Positions 17,782 to 27,485 of a stretch of DNA of 64,000 nucleotides are shown piece after piece. Positions within the stretch are counted from its first letter, which is position 1. Each line of letters opens with the position of its first letter. This DNA is from JAPLNB01 sp964451955. GTDB lineage: Bacteria; Planctomycetota; Phycisphaerae; Tepidisphaerales; Tepidisphaeraceae. Below the pieces are notes generated by a model, which was not told the DNA's origin, did not search any database, and saw only the letters and a list, made by a program, of their open reading frames with translations. Location: the NCBI GenBank assembly GCA_964451955.1, contig CAYVKG010000002.1, positions 1 through 64,000 of the forward strand, read 5' to 3'. A program made the translations under genes and the position numbers.

Positions 17782-19130
17782 TGGTCGGTTTCCGCGGGAC
17801 GGGTTGCCGCGGGGGCGGCGGCGACGCGCGGGTTATTCTCGAGGATGGTCAGGACCATCATGGTATCGATGGCTCGCTGTAATTGAACATCAAGGACTTG
17901 GGTTACGGGAGGAGTCGGAGATGGTGGTGCGGTCTGGGAAGTCGGTCGGCGGAAGATTTCCCGATTGTGCCGTTCGTCGATGACTTTCTGTTGGAGTTCA
18001 TCAGGCATGGGGACGGGGATTTGGGGTTCGACGCCCCAATCGGTGGCATCTTTCTTCCGGTGGACGAGCCTGCCTGAGGGCAGGTAGTAGTACGCGACGG
18101 TGAGTTTGAGCTCGCCGCTGTTGCCGTCGAGGGGGATCACTTCCTGGACGGAGCCTTTGCCGTAGGTGCGGGCACCGAGCACGGCGGCGCGGTTGTTGTC
18201 CATGAGGCTGCCGGCGACGATTTCGGCGGCGGAGGCGGAGTGCTCGTTGACGAGCACGATCATCGGGAAATAGGGGAGAGTTCCCGGGGCGGTGGCGGTC
18301 TTGACGTCCTCGGGACGGTTGCGGCCCCTGGTGATGACAATGGTGCCTTTGGAGATGAACAGATCGACAATTCGGACGGCCTGATCGAGTTGCCCGCCCG
18401 GGTTCCAGCGGAGGTCGAGGATGAGACCCTTCATGCCGTCTTTGAGCAGTTCATCGAGGATGGGCTTGATGTCGGCGGTGGTGGTTGGCGTGAACTGGGT
18501 GATTCGGAGGTAGGCGATTTTTCGAGGTTGAGAGACGTAGTAGTCCCAGGAGTTGTCGCCATTTCGCTGGAAGCCTTTAACCGTCGGGACGTTGATCTCC
18601 TCGCGTTTCATGGTGAGGGTCAAGTCCTGTCCGGTGATCCGGCGTAGTTGGAGGGTGACGGAGGAGCCAGCTTCGCCGGAGATTTTGCGAATGACCTCGT
18701 CGATCCGGAGGCCGTCGATCGATTCGCCGTTGACCTTGAGGATGACATCGCCCGCCATGACGCCGGCCTTGAAGGCGGGAGACCCATCGATGGGGGTGGT
18801 GATTTCCCATTGTCCGGCGGGGAGCTGGTTGAGCTGGATTCCGACGCCCTTGAAGGTTCCTTCAAGCATGCGGTCGAACTCTTCACGACGGGCGGGCGGA
18901 ACGTACATCGTGAAGGGGTCAAGCTGATTAAGCATGCCGTCTATGGCGGCCTTCTCGAGGCGGGATTCGTCGACATTGTCCACGTAGTGGGCGCTGACTT
19001 GCCGGTTGATATCGACGATCGTTCGGACGAAACGGTAATCGCTGTCACGTTGGGCGGCGGTGGGGTTTCGGAAGGCCATGACGGCCAGAAGCAGGAAACT
19101 CAACACCCAGGCGGTTCGCTCTCGGTTCAT
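17778..19130 (-). CDS. S41 family carboxy-terminal processing protease
   Basis: This is a secreted or periplasmic serine protease of 450 residues, trimming protein C-termini. There is an N-terminal signal or anchor segment (AWVLSFLLLAVMAF) and a PDZ domain (about 95-180, with GVGIQLNQ and GDVILKVNGESIDG). The protease core follows, with the nucleophile Ser in NEHSASAAEI and the base Lys in TYGKGSVQE. The last 60 residues are Pro/Thr-rich. It is convergent and overlapping with the cyclophilin gene. fhs lies 117 bases upstream on the same strand. Confidence 0.93.
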   Translation of the reverse strand: MNRERTAWVLSFLLLAVMAFRNPTAAQRDSDYRFVRTIVDINRQVSAHYVDNVDESRLEKAAIDGMLNQLDPFTMYVPPARREEFDRMLEGTFKGVGIQLNQLPAGQWEITTPIDGSPAFKAGVMAGDVILKVNGESIDGLRIDEVIRKISGEAGSSVTLQLRRITGQDLTLTMKREEINVPTVKGFQRNGDNSWDYYVSQPRKIAYLRITQFTPTTTADIKPILDELLKDGMKGLILDLRWNPGGQLDQAVRIVDLFISKGTIVITRGRNRPEDVKTATAPGTLPYFPMIVLVNEHSASAAEIVAGSLMDNNRAAVLGARTYGKGSVQEVIPLDGNSGELKLTVAYYYLPSGRLVHRKKDATDWGVEPQIPVPMPDELQQKVIDERHNREIFRRPTSQTAPPSPTPPVTQVLDVQLQRAIDTMMVLTILENNPRVAAAPAATRPAETDH

Positions 19131-19247
19131 GTGACTCCGGAAAAGGACGGTGGAATTGTATCGGCGGCGGGGTTTGGGGGTAAGGGCCGCACGACCGAAG
19201 ATGACACGGGAGTTGCCAACGGGTTGGGTGAACGAGGATCGGCGCGA

Positions 19248-20888
19248 TCAGGACAGGCCGACGGTCCTGCCGTTTGGGAGGACTCTGATTCTGGCGGCGG
19301 CGGGGACTTTGGGAAGGCCCGGCATGGTGACGATCGAGCCACAGATGACGACGACAAAACCGGCGCCTGCGGAGATTCGCAACTCATTGACCGTGATGCG
19401 GAAGTTCCTGGGCCGTCCGCGGAGGGCGGGTTGGTCGGAGAGGCTGGTGGCGGTCTTGGCGACGCAGATGGGGAGTGAGCCGTAGCCGTGGCGGGTCAGC
19501 AACTCCAGATCCGTTTCGGCGGAGCGGTCGAAGTCGACGCCGGAGGCGCCATAGAGGTTCGTCGCGACGGCTTCGATCTTGTCGCGAAGCGAGTCGTTGA
19601 GGTCGTAGAGAAACTTCAGCTTGTGGCGGGCGTTCTTCCGGACGGCGAGGAGGACGGCTTCGGCAAGCGGTATGGCGCCTTTGCCGCCTTGAGCCCAGTG
19701 GTCGGCGACGACCGCCTGGACGCCTTGTCGCTTGCAGAAGGCGATGATCTTCTGGAGGTCGGCCGGTCTGTCGTCCGCAAAGTGGTTAAGGGCGACGACC
19801 GGCTCGAGGCCGAAGAGACGGACGTTTTCGATGTGCTTGGCGAGGTTTCCGAGGCCGCCGGTGGGCGTGAATCCGCCGTGGTACTGGATGGCTTTTGCAG
19901 TGGCGACGATGACGACGGCCTTGGGGTTGAGGCCGGCGGAGCGGCACTTGATGTGGAAGAACTTCTCCGCGCCCAGGTCCGTGGCGAAGCCGGCTTCGGT
20001 GACAACATAGTCGGCGAGCTTGAGAGCCATGCGGGTGGCTATGACCGTGTTCGTGCCCTGGGCGATGTTGGCGAATGGGCCGGCGTGAACGAAGGCGGGG
20101 GTGCCTTCGAGCGTCTGAACGAGATTGGGGTGGATGGCGTCGCGCAATAGAACCTGCATGGCACCAACGGCCTGGACGTCGTTGGCGCGGATAGGCTGGC
20201 CTTTGTAGGTGAAGCCGACCACCATATTGGCCAGACGCTTGCCGAGATCGGCGTAGTCTTTCGACAGGCAGAGGATTGCCATGACTTCGGAGGCGGGAGT
20301 GATGTTAAACCCGTCGGGTCGAGGGACGCCGTCCTTGATGCCGCCGAGTCCGACGATGATGTCCCGCAGGGAGCGGTCGTTCAGGTCGATGACGCGCTTG
20401 AGGACGATTCGGCGGGGGTCGATGCCCAGTTCGTTGCCGTGCTGGAGATGGTTGTCGACCATCGTCGCCAGCAGGTTATTGGATTTCTCAACCGCGTACA
20501 TATCCCCGACAAAGTGGAGGTTGATGTCTTCGGCGGGGACGACTTGCGAGTAACCGGCGCCGGTTCCGCCGCCCTTGATGCCGAAGTACGGGCCGAGCGA
20601 GGGTTCCCGCAGGCAAAGGCACGACTTGTGGCCCAATTGGCGCAGAGCGTCGGCGAGGCCGATCGAAGTTGTGGTCTTGCCTTCGCCTTGGGGAGTCGGA
20701 GTCATGGCGGAGACGAGGATGAGGTTGCCGTCGGGTTTGTTCCTGCGAGCCCTGAGTTCGTCGATGGGAACTTTGGCGATGTATCGGCCGTGAAGGAGGA
20801 TTGAGTCGGGGTCGAGGCCAAGCTCGGCGGCGACGTCCTGGATGCGTTTCTTGGTGCAAGAGCATTCAATTTCGTAGTTGGTGGGCAT
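19248..20888 (-). CDS. fhs: formate--tetrahydrofolate ligase
   Basis: This enzyme joins formate to tetrahydrofolate using ATP, giving 10-formyl-THF for one-carbon metabolism. The 546 residues include the P-loop TPTPQGEGKTTT, the conserved SLGPYFGIKGGGTGAGYSQV block, and the GFATDLGAEKFF region. The start at 20888 (MPTNYEIE) has GGAG upstream; the frame extends 28 residues further with no family similarity. The C-terminus is ordinary (MPGLPKVPAA then a short tail). Confidence 0.95.
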   Translation of the reverse strand: MPTNYEIECSCTKKRIQDVAAELGLDPDSILLHGRYIAKVPIDELRARRNKPDGNLILVSAMTPTPQGEGKTTTSIGLADALRQLGHKSCLCLREPSLGPYFGIKGGGTGAGYSQVVPAEDINLHFVGDMYAVEKSNNLLATMVDNHLQHGNELGIDPRRIVLKRVIDLNDRSLRDIIVGLGGIKDGVPRPDGFNITPASEVMAILCLSKDYADLGKRLANMVVGFTYKGQPIRANDVQAVGAMQVLLRDAIHPNLVQTLEGTPAFVHAGPFANIAQGTNTVIATRMALKLADYVVTEAGFATDLGAEKFFHIKCRSAGLNPKAVVIVATAKAIQYHGGFTPTGGLGNLAKHIENVRLFGLEPVVALNHFADDRPADLQKIIAFCKRQGVQAVVADHWAQGGKGAIPLAEAVLLAVRKNARHKLKFLYDLNDSLRDKIEAVATNLYGASGVDFDRSAETDLELLTRHGYGSLPICVAKTATSLSDQPALRGRPRNFRITVNELRISAGAGFVVVICGSIVTMPGLPKVPAAARIRVLPNGRTVGLS

Positions 20889-21045
20889 GTAAGTCTCCAC
20901 AAGTTGATCGGCGAACGGCGGTTGCAGGCTTAACGAGCGAATGAGAAGACGCGGAGTCGCCCGGACGGGCAAGCAGACCTGCGGGCCGGTTTGGATTATG
21001 GGACCGGAGCAGGTTGCCGGGAGGTTGGAGCATTGGTGGGTTCAT

Positions 21046-22554
21046 TCAGTCATCCGCTGCTGAAGAATCCTTGATGACGAATGTCGCCTTGAGTTTGGCG
21101 ACGGTCCTGGCCAGACCGGCTTGTTCGACGCTGGCGAGGACTTCGGGGAAGTCCTTATAAGCGGCGGGGGCTTCGTCTTTGGGGTATTGGCGGCAATTGG
21201 TCAGGATGTCGTGGGTTTCGAAATCCTGGTCGATGGATCTTTGGTCGAGTTGGCGGATGGCTTCCTTGCGACCCATTTGCCGGCCCGCTCCGTGGTTGAC
21301 GCTGAAGCACGAGATTTCGGCGTTGGGTTCGGCGGCCATAATGGCGGAGCCGTCGCGGGGGTTGCCCGGAAGGAGGATGGGGTGGCCGGTTTCGTAGAAA
21401 GGGGTGTTCTTGAGGGCATTATGGTGGGCCGGGAAGGCGCGGGTCGCGCCTTTGCGGTGGACCCAGCTCATCTGGCCGTCAACGACTTCCTGCCGCGCGA
21501 TGTTATGAGAGATGAAATAGACGAGATTCCCGATGGAACCGGGCAGGATCTGTTGGAAGGCTTCGAGGACGAGGGAGTTGATCAGCAGGTGGTTGACGGT
21601 CGCGAAATTGGCACCAAGGGCCATGTCGTCGAGGTAGGCGTCGGCCTCGGGGGTGCCCAGCGGGGCGTAGACGAGGTGTCGGTCACCGCCTGGGAAGGGT
21701 ATGGACCAGGTGTCGAAGTACGATTGAAGGGTCCTGAACTGGGACTGGGCGAGGATGTTGCCAAAACCGCGGGAGCCGCAGTGAGACAGGAAGGCGACGT
21801 GGCCGTCGATGAGGCCGAAGACATCGGCCTTGGCGCGGAGGCACGGATCGTCCGTGAGGCGGACGATCTCGCATTCGCCGAAGTGGTTGCCGCCGCCGTA
21901 GGAACCTAGCTGGGCGAGTTTCTCATCGAAGTTGCGGAAGGTGCCGACCGCCAGATGATGGTCCAGTCGCGTGTCGAGCGCATCGGGTGTTCCGTCGTGG
22001 CCTGCGTGGGCGGAGTCCTCGCACCGGGCGGCCCAGTCGAGCGGCAGGCCGAGCTCGGCGCAAACGGCGGACGATGCGCCTTCGACGACGGATTGGCGAG
22101 CGATATCGGGGTCAATGCGGCGGGACTTGGGGACGGAGCGTTGACCTTGGCCCGGTCCGGTGGGGATGCGCTCGGTGATGGCGTTGATGAGGGCCCGGCG
22201 GAGCTTGCGGTCGGCGATGGCGTCGGCTGGGATGTTCAGTTGCAGGAGGCTCATGGAGCATTTGACATCGACGCCGACAGGGCCGGGGTAGATGTGTGTT
22301 GGGGACGCCATGACGCAACCGATGGGCGCGCCGTAGCCGGCGTGGCCGTCCGGGTTGAGGACGAGCCTCGTCACGCCCGGGGAGTAACGGGCATTCAGGG
22401 CCTGTTGGAGGCATGTGGAATCGAACGCGTCGCGGATCTTGGGAGTGGCAATGACGGTGAGGGGTGGACCCTGGCCGGTGTCCGAGGGGAGAATGGCGGT
22501 TGCCGGACCAGTGGGGACGAGTCGGGAGTTGAGATCACGGGTCGAGTGGTTCAT
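21046..22554 (-). CDS. rtcB: RtcB family RNA-splicing ligase
   Basis: RtcB joins RNA 2',3'-cyclic phosphate ends to 5'-OH ends with GTP and Mn2+, in RNA repair or tRNA healing. Key features are the metal site Asp and Cys in VGVDVKCSM, NHFGECEIV, the LSHCGSRG His, and the guanylated His in NHGAGRQMGRKEA. The length (502) is slightly above the typical 400-480. The start at 22554 is preceded by GGGAA; an upstream frame of 47 residues is not conserved-looking. No archease, RtcA or RtcR gene lies near, so it is a stand-alone copy. Confidence 0.92.
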   Translation of the reverse strand: MNHSTRDLNSRLVPTGPATAILPSDTGQGPPLTVIATPKIRDAFDSTCLQQALNARYSPGVTRLVLNPDGHAGYGAPIGCVMASPTHIYPGPVGVDVKCSMSLLQLNIPADAIADRKLRRALINAITERIPTGPGQGQRSVPKSRRIDPDIARQSVVEGASSAVCAELGLPLDWAARCEDSAHAGHDGTPDALDTRLDHHLAVGTFRNFDEKLAQLGSYGGGNHFGECEIVRLTDDPCLRAKADVFGLIDGHVAFLSHCGSRGFGNILAQSQFRTLQSYFDTWSIPFPGGDRHLVYAPLGTPEADAYLDDMALGANFATVNHLLINSLVLEAFQQILPGSIGNLVYFISHNIARQEVVDGQMSWVHRKGATRAFPAHHNALKNTPFYETGHPILLPGNPRDGSAIMAAEPNAEISCFSVNHGAGRQMGRKEAIRQLDQRSIDQDFETHDILTNCRQYPKDEAPAAYKDFPEVLASVEQAGLARTVAKLKATFVIKDSSAADD

Positions 22555-22713
22555 AGGGTTCCCGAAAATAAGTGGATGGAGCATGAAGGCGGAACAGGAT
22601 CGCATGGCGTCGCGGGAGGCCAGAAAGGTGAAGGGCGGAATGCGGAGTGCGGGGGGCGTGTTGGTGGGTTGGGCGGGGTAAAGGGAATCGGGCAAGGATG
22701 TGCAGATTGCAGA

Positions 22714-24327
22714 CTACTTCTGAGGTGAAACACCGACGAGTTTGAAGATGACGCCGGTTCCGCCATGGACTTTTTCGTTGGCGCCTTTCATCTCGAGTCG
22801 TCCAAAGTCAAGGATATAAAGCGCGCCATCAGGGCCGAACTTGACGTCGACAGGCCGTTCGAGCGCGTAACCGCTTTTGTCGGAATGCTCACTGCGAGGT
22901 CCTTCGCGGGTATTTCGAATGAAGTCGCGGACGGTGCGTTCATCGAGGTTGACCTGGACGACTTTGTACCCTTGGGGACCGACGAGGCTGAGCCCGCCCG
23001 TGTCGAAAGGGGCGCGGTCGCCCATGAGAGCAACGATGGCGACATTTCCGGTTTGTCGGAGGCGAGAGAAAGGACCGGAGGCCGGCGCAAAATCGAATTT
23101 GGCAGCGCCCGCGAGGGGTTTGAACTCGGCGGCAAGGAGATTGCTGTTCGTGGACGGCGCGGTTAAGGCGCTGGCTTCGTGGTCGACAAGGAAAGAGAGA
23201 TCGCGGTAGCCGCTCTTGACGATCAACTCAACTGGCGGCTGGAATCGCGGGTCGCGGATGGGTAGAAGGTTCGCGGCGAAATCAGGCCAGCCGTACCACT
23301 GCCCATGGAAGATGCGGAGCATGACGTCCGGGTCGTCCTTAACGGGGCGGGTGCCGCGGAGTTTCATGCCCTGGTTCGTGACATAGAGAACACCGAGTTC
23401 GCTGAAGGCCAGTCCGACCGGGTATCGGATGCCGTGAGCTTCCACGCGCAGGTCTCCGCCGTTGGGGTTGACCGAGTAGATGGCGGCGTTGGGCTTGCCG
23501 TTTTCAGCGGCGGGGATCACGGTTTCAATGCTCTTGGCGAAGGGCTGGAAGGGCGCCGTGACGGCGATGTCGGTTCCGCCGAACAGTCCCGAGAAGGGGT
23601 TGACCGCATCAAAGCGGCGGCCGAGGAGAGTGAGTTTCCCCCAAGGCTTATCGCAGGCGTCGCGGTATTCGCGGAGCCAGGCAAGATTGTCAGTCCCGAC
23701 GACGGCGCTGTTGCTGACCGAGCCGACTCCGAAATAGAGCCTGCCGTCACCCGCAACGGCAATATCGGTGACCGAGTGGTCTCCTTGTGCGGGTAGGTCT
23801 CCGACGATCGTGGTGTGGTTCCCGTCGTAGTCGAAGGCCGTGATGACGCCCCGGCGGTTGGCGTCACGATGGCTGACGTAGACCTTGCCCTGAGCGGCGA
23901 CCATTCCCCCGATGGGGGGATAGATCTTGAAGCGAGACGAGAGCCGGAAGGGGAGTTGGGGAATAGCCGGTAGTTCGGGCAGTCCCGAGCGACGAGGGTA
24001 GATTTCGAACTGTGAGCCGTCCTTTCTAAACCCGAAGATACGGGGGGAATGATCGCCGGTGCCGCTTTCCGCGATGAGGAGCGATCCTTCGTTATCGAAG
24101 GCGATGGCGGTTGGCGAGGTAAGGCCCGTCACGTAGGGTTTAAGTTCGGTGTCGGCCGGGTATTCAACGAATTGGCGGTCGATGGTGATCTGGTCGGCGG
24201 ATTTGAGGAGTGTGGGACCGCCGGCGCAACCGGCGATGGAGGCAATCGTACCGAACGCCAGGCACAGAGTGACGACACGCAAGAACTCTCCCAAACGAAA
24301 CTGAGTCAGCGATCGGGGTTGATGCAT
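22714..24327 (-). CDS. sorbosone dehydrogenase-like beta-propeller lipoprotein
   Basis: This is a 537-residue exported lipoprotein (lipobox SIAGC) with a six-bladed propeller of the glucose/sorbosone dehydrogenase type. Repeated blocks are GLTSPTAIAFDNEGSLLIAE, HSVTDIAVAGDGRLYFGVGS, IRYPVGLAFSELGVLYVTNQG and ERPVDVKFGPDGALYILDFG. Relatives oxidise sugars with PQQ, but many planctomycete members are uncharacterised, and no PQQ synthesis gene is nearby. GGAG lies upstream of the ATG. It probably works in the periplasm. Confidence 0.82.
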   Translation of the reverse strand: MHQPRSLTQFRLGEFLRVVTLCLAFGTIASIAGCAGGPTLLKSADQITIDRQFVEYPADTELKPYVTGLTSPTAIAFDNEGSLLIAESGTGDHSPRIFGFRKDGSQFEIYPRRSGLPELPAIPQLPFRLSSRFKIYPPIGGMVAAQGKVYVSHRDANRRGVITAFDYDGNHTTIVGDLPAQGDHSVTDIAVAGDGRLYFGVGSVSNSAVVGTDNLAWLREYRDACDKPWGKLTLLGRRFDAVNPFSGLFGGTDIAVTAPFQPFAKSIETVIPAAENGKPNAAIYSVNPNGGDLRVEAHGIRYPVGLAFSELGVLYVTNQGMKLRGTRPVKDDPDVMLRIFHGQWYGWPDFAANLLPIRDPRFQPPVELIVKSGYRDLSFLVDHEASALTAPSTNSNLLAAEFKPLAGAAKFDFAPASGPFSRLRQTGNVAIVALMGDRAPFDTGGLSLVGPQGYKVVQVNLDERTVRDFIRNTREGPRSEHSDKSGYALERPVDVKFGPDGALYILDFGRLEMKGANEKVHGGTGVIFKLVGVSPQK

Positions 24328-24642
24328 AGCGGCTCCGTTGCTGATGATGGCCGCGGTCAGTCAGAGAGCGGGGCTGGGCATTGGTTGTGGACGTGCAGCC
24401 GTCGAAAGGGACCAAGCGGGAACGTCCGAATGCCGGGCGTTGTTGGCAGAAGAGCCCACGCGTCTCGTGTCCGAGCCATGACTTACGCGCGGTTACGGTA
24501 ATCGATTCCGTGTTGTGGAACAAGCCGAGAGGTCTGCCGGTGACGGAATCAGTGGTAACGCACACGTGGCTTTGGGAAAGGCGGAAGGGGCGGGCCGTAG
24601 CCGGGAAGATGTTCAAGCGGCAGGAGCGGGACAGGCGCCTGG
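24328..24642 (+). other. gene-free stretch (315 bases)
   Basis: This lies between the sorbosone dehydrogenase-like start and the mdh stop, both on the minus strand. It must hold the promoter of the former, but I found no convincing -35/-10 pair. A perfect small palindrome (GTCAGA-C-TCTGAC, 24642-24654) overlaps the mdh stop and could help end transcription, though no T-run follows. No coding sequence with a plausible start is seen. Confidence 0.5.
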
Positions 24643-25578
24643 TCAGACTCTGACCTGTCCGACGAGTTGCTTGACATGATCAACGCTGGATTGGAACGCC
24701 CTGCGTTCATCGTCGTCGAGTTCGACTTCGATGATGCGCTCCACGCCCTCTTTACCGAGGACGCAGGGGACGCCAACGAAGTAACCGCCGACGCCGTATT
24801 CCTTGTCGCAATAGGCCGCACATGGAAGGATACGCTTCTTGTCCTTGATGATGGATTCGGCCATCTGGACGGTGGCGGCGGCCGGAGCGTAATACGCGCT
24901 GCCGGTCTTGAGCATCGAGACGATCTGAGCGCCGCCGTTGCGAGTGCGGTGGATAATGTCGTCTAGGCGATCGCGAGGGATGAGTTGTGTGACGGGGATG
25001 CCGCCGACGGAGGTGTAGCGCGGGAGTGGAACCATATCGTCGCCATGCCCGCCCATCAGCAGCGCCTGGATATCTTCGACGCTGCAGCCGATCTCGGCGG
25101 CGAGGAAGGCCCGGTACCGCGCGGTGTCAAGCACGCCTGCCTGTCCAACCACGCGCTTGGTGGGGAACCCGGAGCCTTTCCACGCAACATAGACCATGGC
25201 ATCGAGTGGGTTGCTGACGACGATTAGAGTGGCATTCGGGGAGAATCTGGCGGCCTGCTCGGAAACGTTCTTCACGATCCCGGTGTTGATGCTGACCAGG
25301 TCGTCGCGGCTCATACCGGGTTTTCGCGCGATCCCGGCGGTGATGATGACCACGTCGCTGTTGGCGGTGCTTTCGTAGCTCGTTGCGCCCGTTATCTTGA
25401 CGTCGAAGCCTTCCACGGGGGATGCCTGGTAGAGATCGAGGGCCTTCCCCTGCGGGAGGCCTTCGACGGCAGGAACGTCAACAAGCACGATGTCGGCCAG
25501 TTCCTTCGATGCGGCCCAGACTGCGGCCGTTGCGCCGACATTTCCGGCGCCAACGATGGTGATCTTTGCTCGCTGCAT
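24643..25578 (-). CDS. mdh: malate dehydrogenase, LDH-like type
   Basis: This NAD-dependent enzyme interconverts malate and oxaloacetate in the TCA cycle. The 311 residues include the nucleotide loop GAGNVGATAA, the substrate loop ARKPGMSRDDL, where an Arg marks malate specificity, the SNPLDAMVYVA block and the catalytic His in GGHGDDMVPL. The start at 25578 (MQRAKITI) has AAAGGA upstream. A TATAAT box on the minus strand at 25708-25703 suggests a leader of about 118 bases. Compare the lactate dehydrogenase paralogue at 61466-62416. Confidence 0.95.
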   Translation of the reverse strand: MQRAKITIVGAGNVGATAAVWAASKELADIVLVDVPAVEGLPQGKALDLYQASPVEGFDVKITGATSYESTANSDVVIITAGIARKPGMSRDDLVSINTGIVKNVSEQAARFSPNATLIVVSNPLDAMVYVAWKGSGFPTKRVVGQAGVLDTARYRAFLAAEIGCSVEDIQALLMGGHGDDMVPLPRYTSVGGIPVTQLIPRDRLDDIIHRTRNGGAQIVSMLKTGSAYYAPAAATVQMAESIIKDKKRILPCAAYCDKEYGVGGYFVGVPCVLGKEGVERIIEVELDDDERRAFQSSVDHVKQLVGQVRV

Positions 25579-25973
25579 GTTCGGTCCTTTCCGTTGCCGG
25601 CCTCTGCGGAAGTCTTGCGCGACAGGATGCTCTCCCTGTCGAGCAAAGGCAACCCCCGAGCCCGTTGATCGTCGTCTCTTGGGGTTCCGCTTCTTGGCTG
25701 CAATTATAGGACGAAGCATGAGCGATAGTCTCCATGGCAGCGAGTTTTAAGGGAACTCGCCGCCTTCGTTTGGACCCATAAAGGCTCCATCGGCAGGCAG
25801 TGGGGTGGACATGGGCTCCAACAGCCGGACAAGGAGAATTGAGACGCCAAAAGAGTTCCGGGTGGAGCGGACGTGAGGTATTTGAGGCGTACGCCGGGGG
25901 ACCGGGAGAGGTGTTGTGCGGTGTCGGCGACAGCGGTTTTGTGATACGGTAATGGGGAACAAGGAGAGCACTC
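25579..25973 (+). other. divergent gene-free stretch (395 bases)
   Basis: This is the divergent region between mdh and the GH84-like gene. It holds the mdh leader with a TATAAT at 25708-25703 on the minus strand (no good -35 box) and, on the plus strand, the ribosome site AAGGAGAG before 25974. A minus-strand frame at 25747-25971 has no coding features. Nothing else is recognised. Confidence 0.5.
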
Positions 25974-27296
25974 ATGGAATTCCGGACCGGCATGGCACTG
26001 TGGGTGCTGATCGCAGGATTTTTGGTGACGCTCGGAGAGGCGGCGCCTGAATCGGAGGATTTCCGGGTCAAGTTGCCCGAGTCAAAGCGGGCGATACCGG
26101 AGCCGCTGGCGGCGGATCGCGGTTGGACCAGCTTCAAGATCCGCGGAATCAAAGGATGGAATTGGACTGCGGAGCAGTACCTTGCCGAGATCCCGCTGCT
26201 GGCGGGGGCGCGGATGAACTTCCTGATGAATTGTTACCTCTCGATGTACTCGGACCCCGAAAAACTCAGGAACGAGTGGTGGCGGCCGATTCCGGAGGCC
26301 AAGCGACAGGCATTTGCACAGGTCATTCGCAAGTCCAAAGAGTACGGGATCGAATTCTGTTTTGCGGTGCATCCGCAACTGCATTCCCCGCGGCCTCTGG
26401 ATCCGGCGAGCTCGAGGGACTTGGATAGCTACTACCAGCATTTTGCATGGGCGCAGTCGGAGGGTGTGAAATGGTTCTGCATTCCGCTGGATGACGTGGC
26501 AGGGGTTCGGATTGACGCGACGGAACAGGCGAGATTCGTGAATCTGGTCTATCAGCGACTGCGGGATGGGGATCGGGCGGCAAAGCTGATATTCTGTCCG
26601 ACGCACTACGCGGGGGTCGGGACGGACTCGAAGGATCGGGCGTATCTGGAGGCACTTGCTAAGGAGCTGGACCCGAGCGTGTACGTTTTCTGGACCGGGC
26701 CTGGGGTGTTCTCGGAGTATGTCACGCTGAAGGACGCGGAAAAGTTCAGGTCGATCGTGCGGCATCGGGTGATCTTGTGGGACAACTACCCGGTGAACGA
26801 CGCCCATCCGACGCTCCATCTTGGACCAGTGCGCGGGCGGGATCCGCAGTTGCCCCGGGCGCTCGAGGGGTATATGTCCAATGCCATGTGCCCGCAGAAC
26901 CAGATCAATCGGATTCCCATGCTGACCTGCGCGGACTATGCCTACAACCCGATGTCGTATGATCCCGCTCGATCGATCGGTCAGGCGATCCTAAACCTGG
27001 CCGAGACGGCCGCACAGCGAGAAACGCTGAAGGACCTGGTCGAGCTCTATCCTGGGAATCTGACGTTGCGGGAGCTAAGGGCGGACGTGAACCCCGTGCG
27101 AGATCGATGGGGCAGACTGACTGGCATGGCGCAGTCGCACGTCTTGGCCATAGTCTACGTGCGGCACGTCGAGGATGTGCTTGGGCGGATGAAGAAAGAG
27201 TTTGGTACGCGGTATCAGGATGCGACGGCGACGCTTGAGCGGGATCTGGCGTTTCTCAAGAAGGAGTATCAGAAGCGATATGCCGGGGAGGAATAG
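25974..27296 (+). CDS. GH84-like beta-N-acetylglucosaminidase, secreted
   Basis: This is a secreted glycosidase candidate of 440 residues. A signal peptide (MALWVLIAGFLVTLGEA) precedes a TIM-barrel like the GH84 O-GlcNAcase/hyaluronidase catalytic domain. The features are WNWTAEQY early on, the acidic pair in IPLDDVAG (catalytic Asp-Asp), VFWTGPGVFS, ILWDNYPVND, a substrate-side block LGPVRGRD, and ADYAYNPMSYDPARSI. GH84 enzymes use substrate-assisted cleavage of N-acetylglucosaminides. The typical N-terminal alpha/beta domain is absent, so it is a short form. Likely use: breaking down external GlcNAc polymers or glycoproteins. AAGGAGAG precedes the ATG. Confidence 0.75.
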   Translation: MEFRTGMALWVLIAGFLVTLGEAAPESEDFRVKLPESKRAIPEPLAADRGWTSFKIRGIKGWNWTAEQYLAEIPLLAGARMNFLMNCYLSMYSDPEKLRNEWWRPIPEAKRQAFAQVIRKSKEYGIEFCFAVHPQLHSPRPLDPASSRDLDSYYQHFAWAQSEGVKWFCIPLDDVAGVRIDATEQARFVNLVYQRLRDGDRAAKLIFCPTHYAGVGTDSKDRAYLEALAKELDPSVYVFWTGPGVFSEYVTLKDAEKFRSIVRHRVILWDNYPVNDAHPTLHLGPVRGRDPQLPRALEGYMSNAMCPQNQINRIPMLTCADYAYNPMSYDPARSIGQAILNLAETAAQRETLKDLVELYPGNLTLRELRADVNPVRDRWGRLTGMAQSHVLAIVYVRHVEDVLGRMKKEFGTRYQDATATLERDLAFLKKEYQKRYAGEE

Positions 27297-27485
27297 CGAT
27301 TGGGGCCAGCAACGTGGGAATGGGAAATGGTTCAGACGGGGTGGACTGCGCATACAGTTGTACAAAGGGCGTGCAAACGAAAGGACGGTTGAGCGGATAC
27401 CACGGAGTCTTATGTAAATCGGGGAACGGTGCAATCCTTTTCGGATCTGCGGCGTCTAATATGGCGGTAGCCCTTGGAGGTCTTC

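Noticed and set aside
24164..24616. Frame spanning the gap before the sorbosone dehydrogenase-like gene
   Set aside because: It overlaps the real gene's signal peptide region out of frame and has no features.
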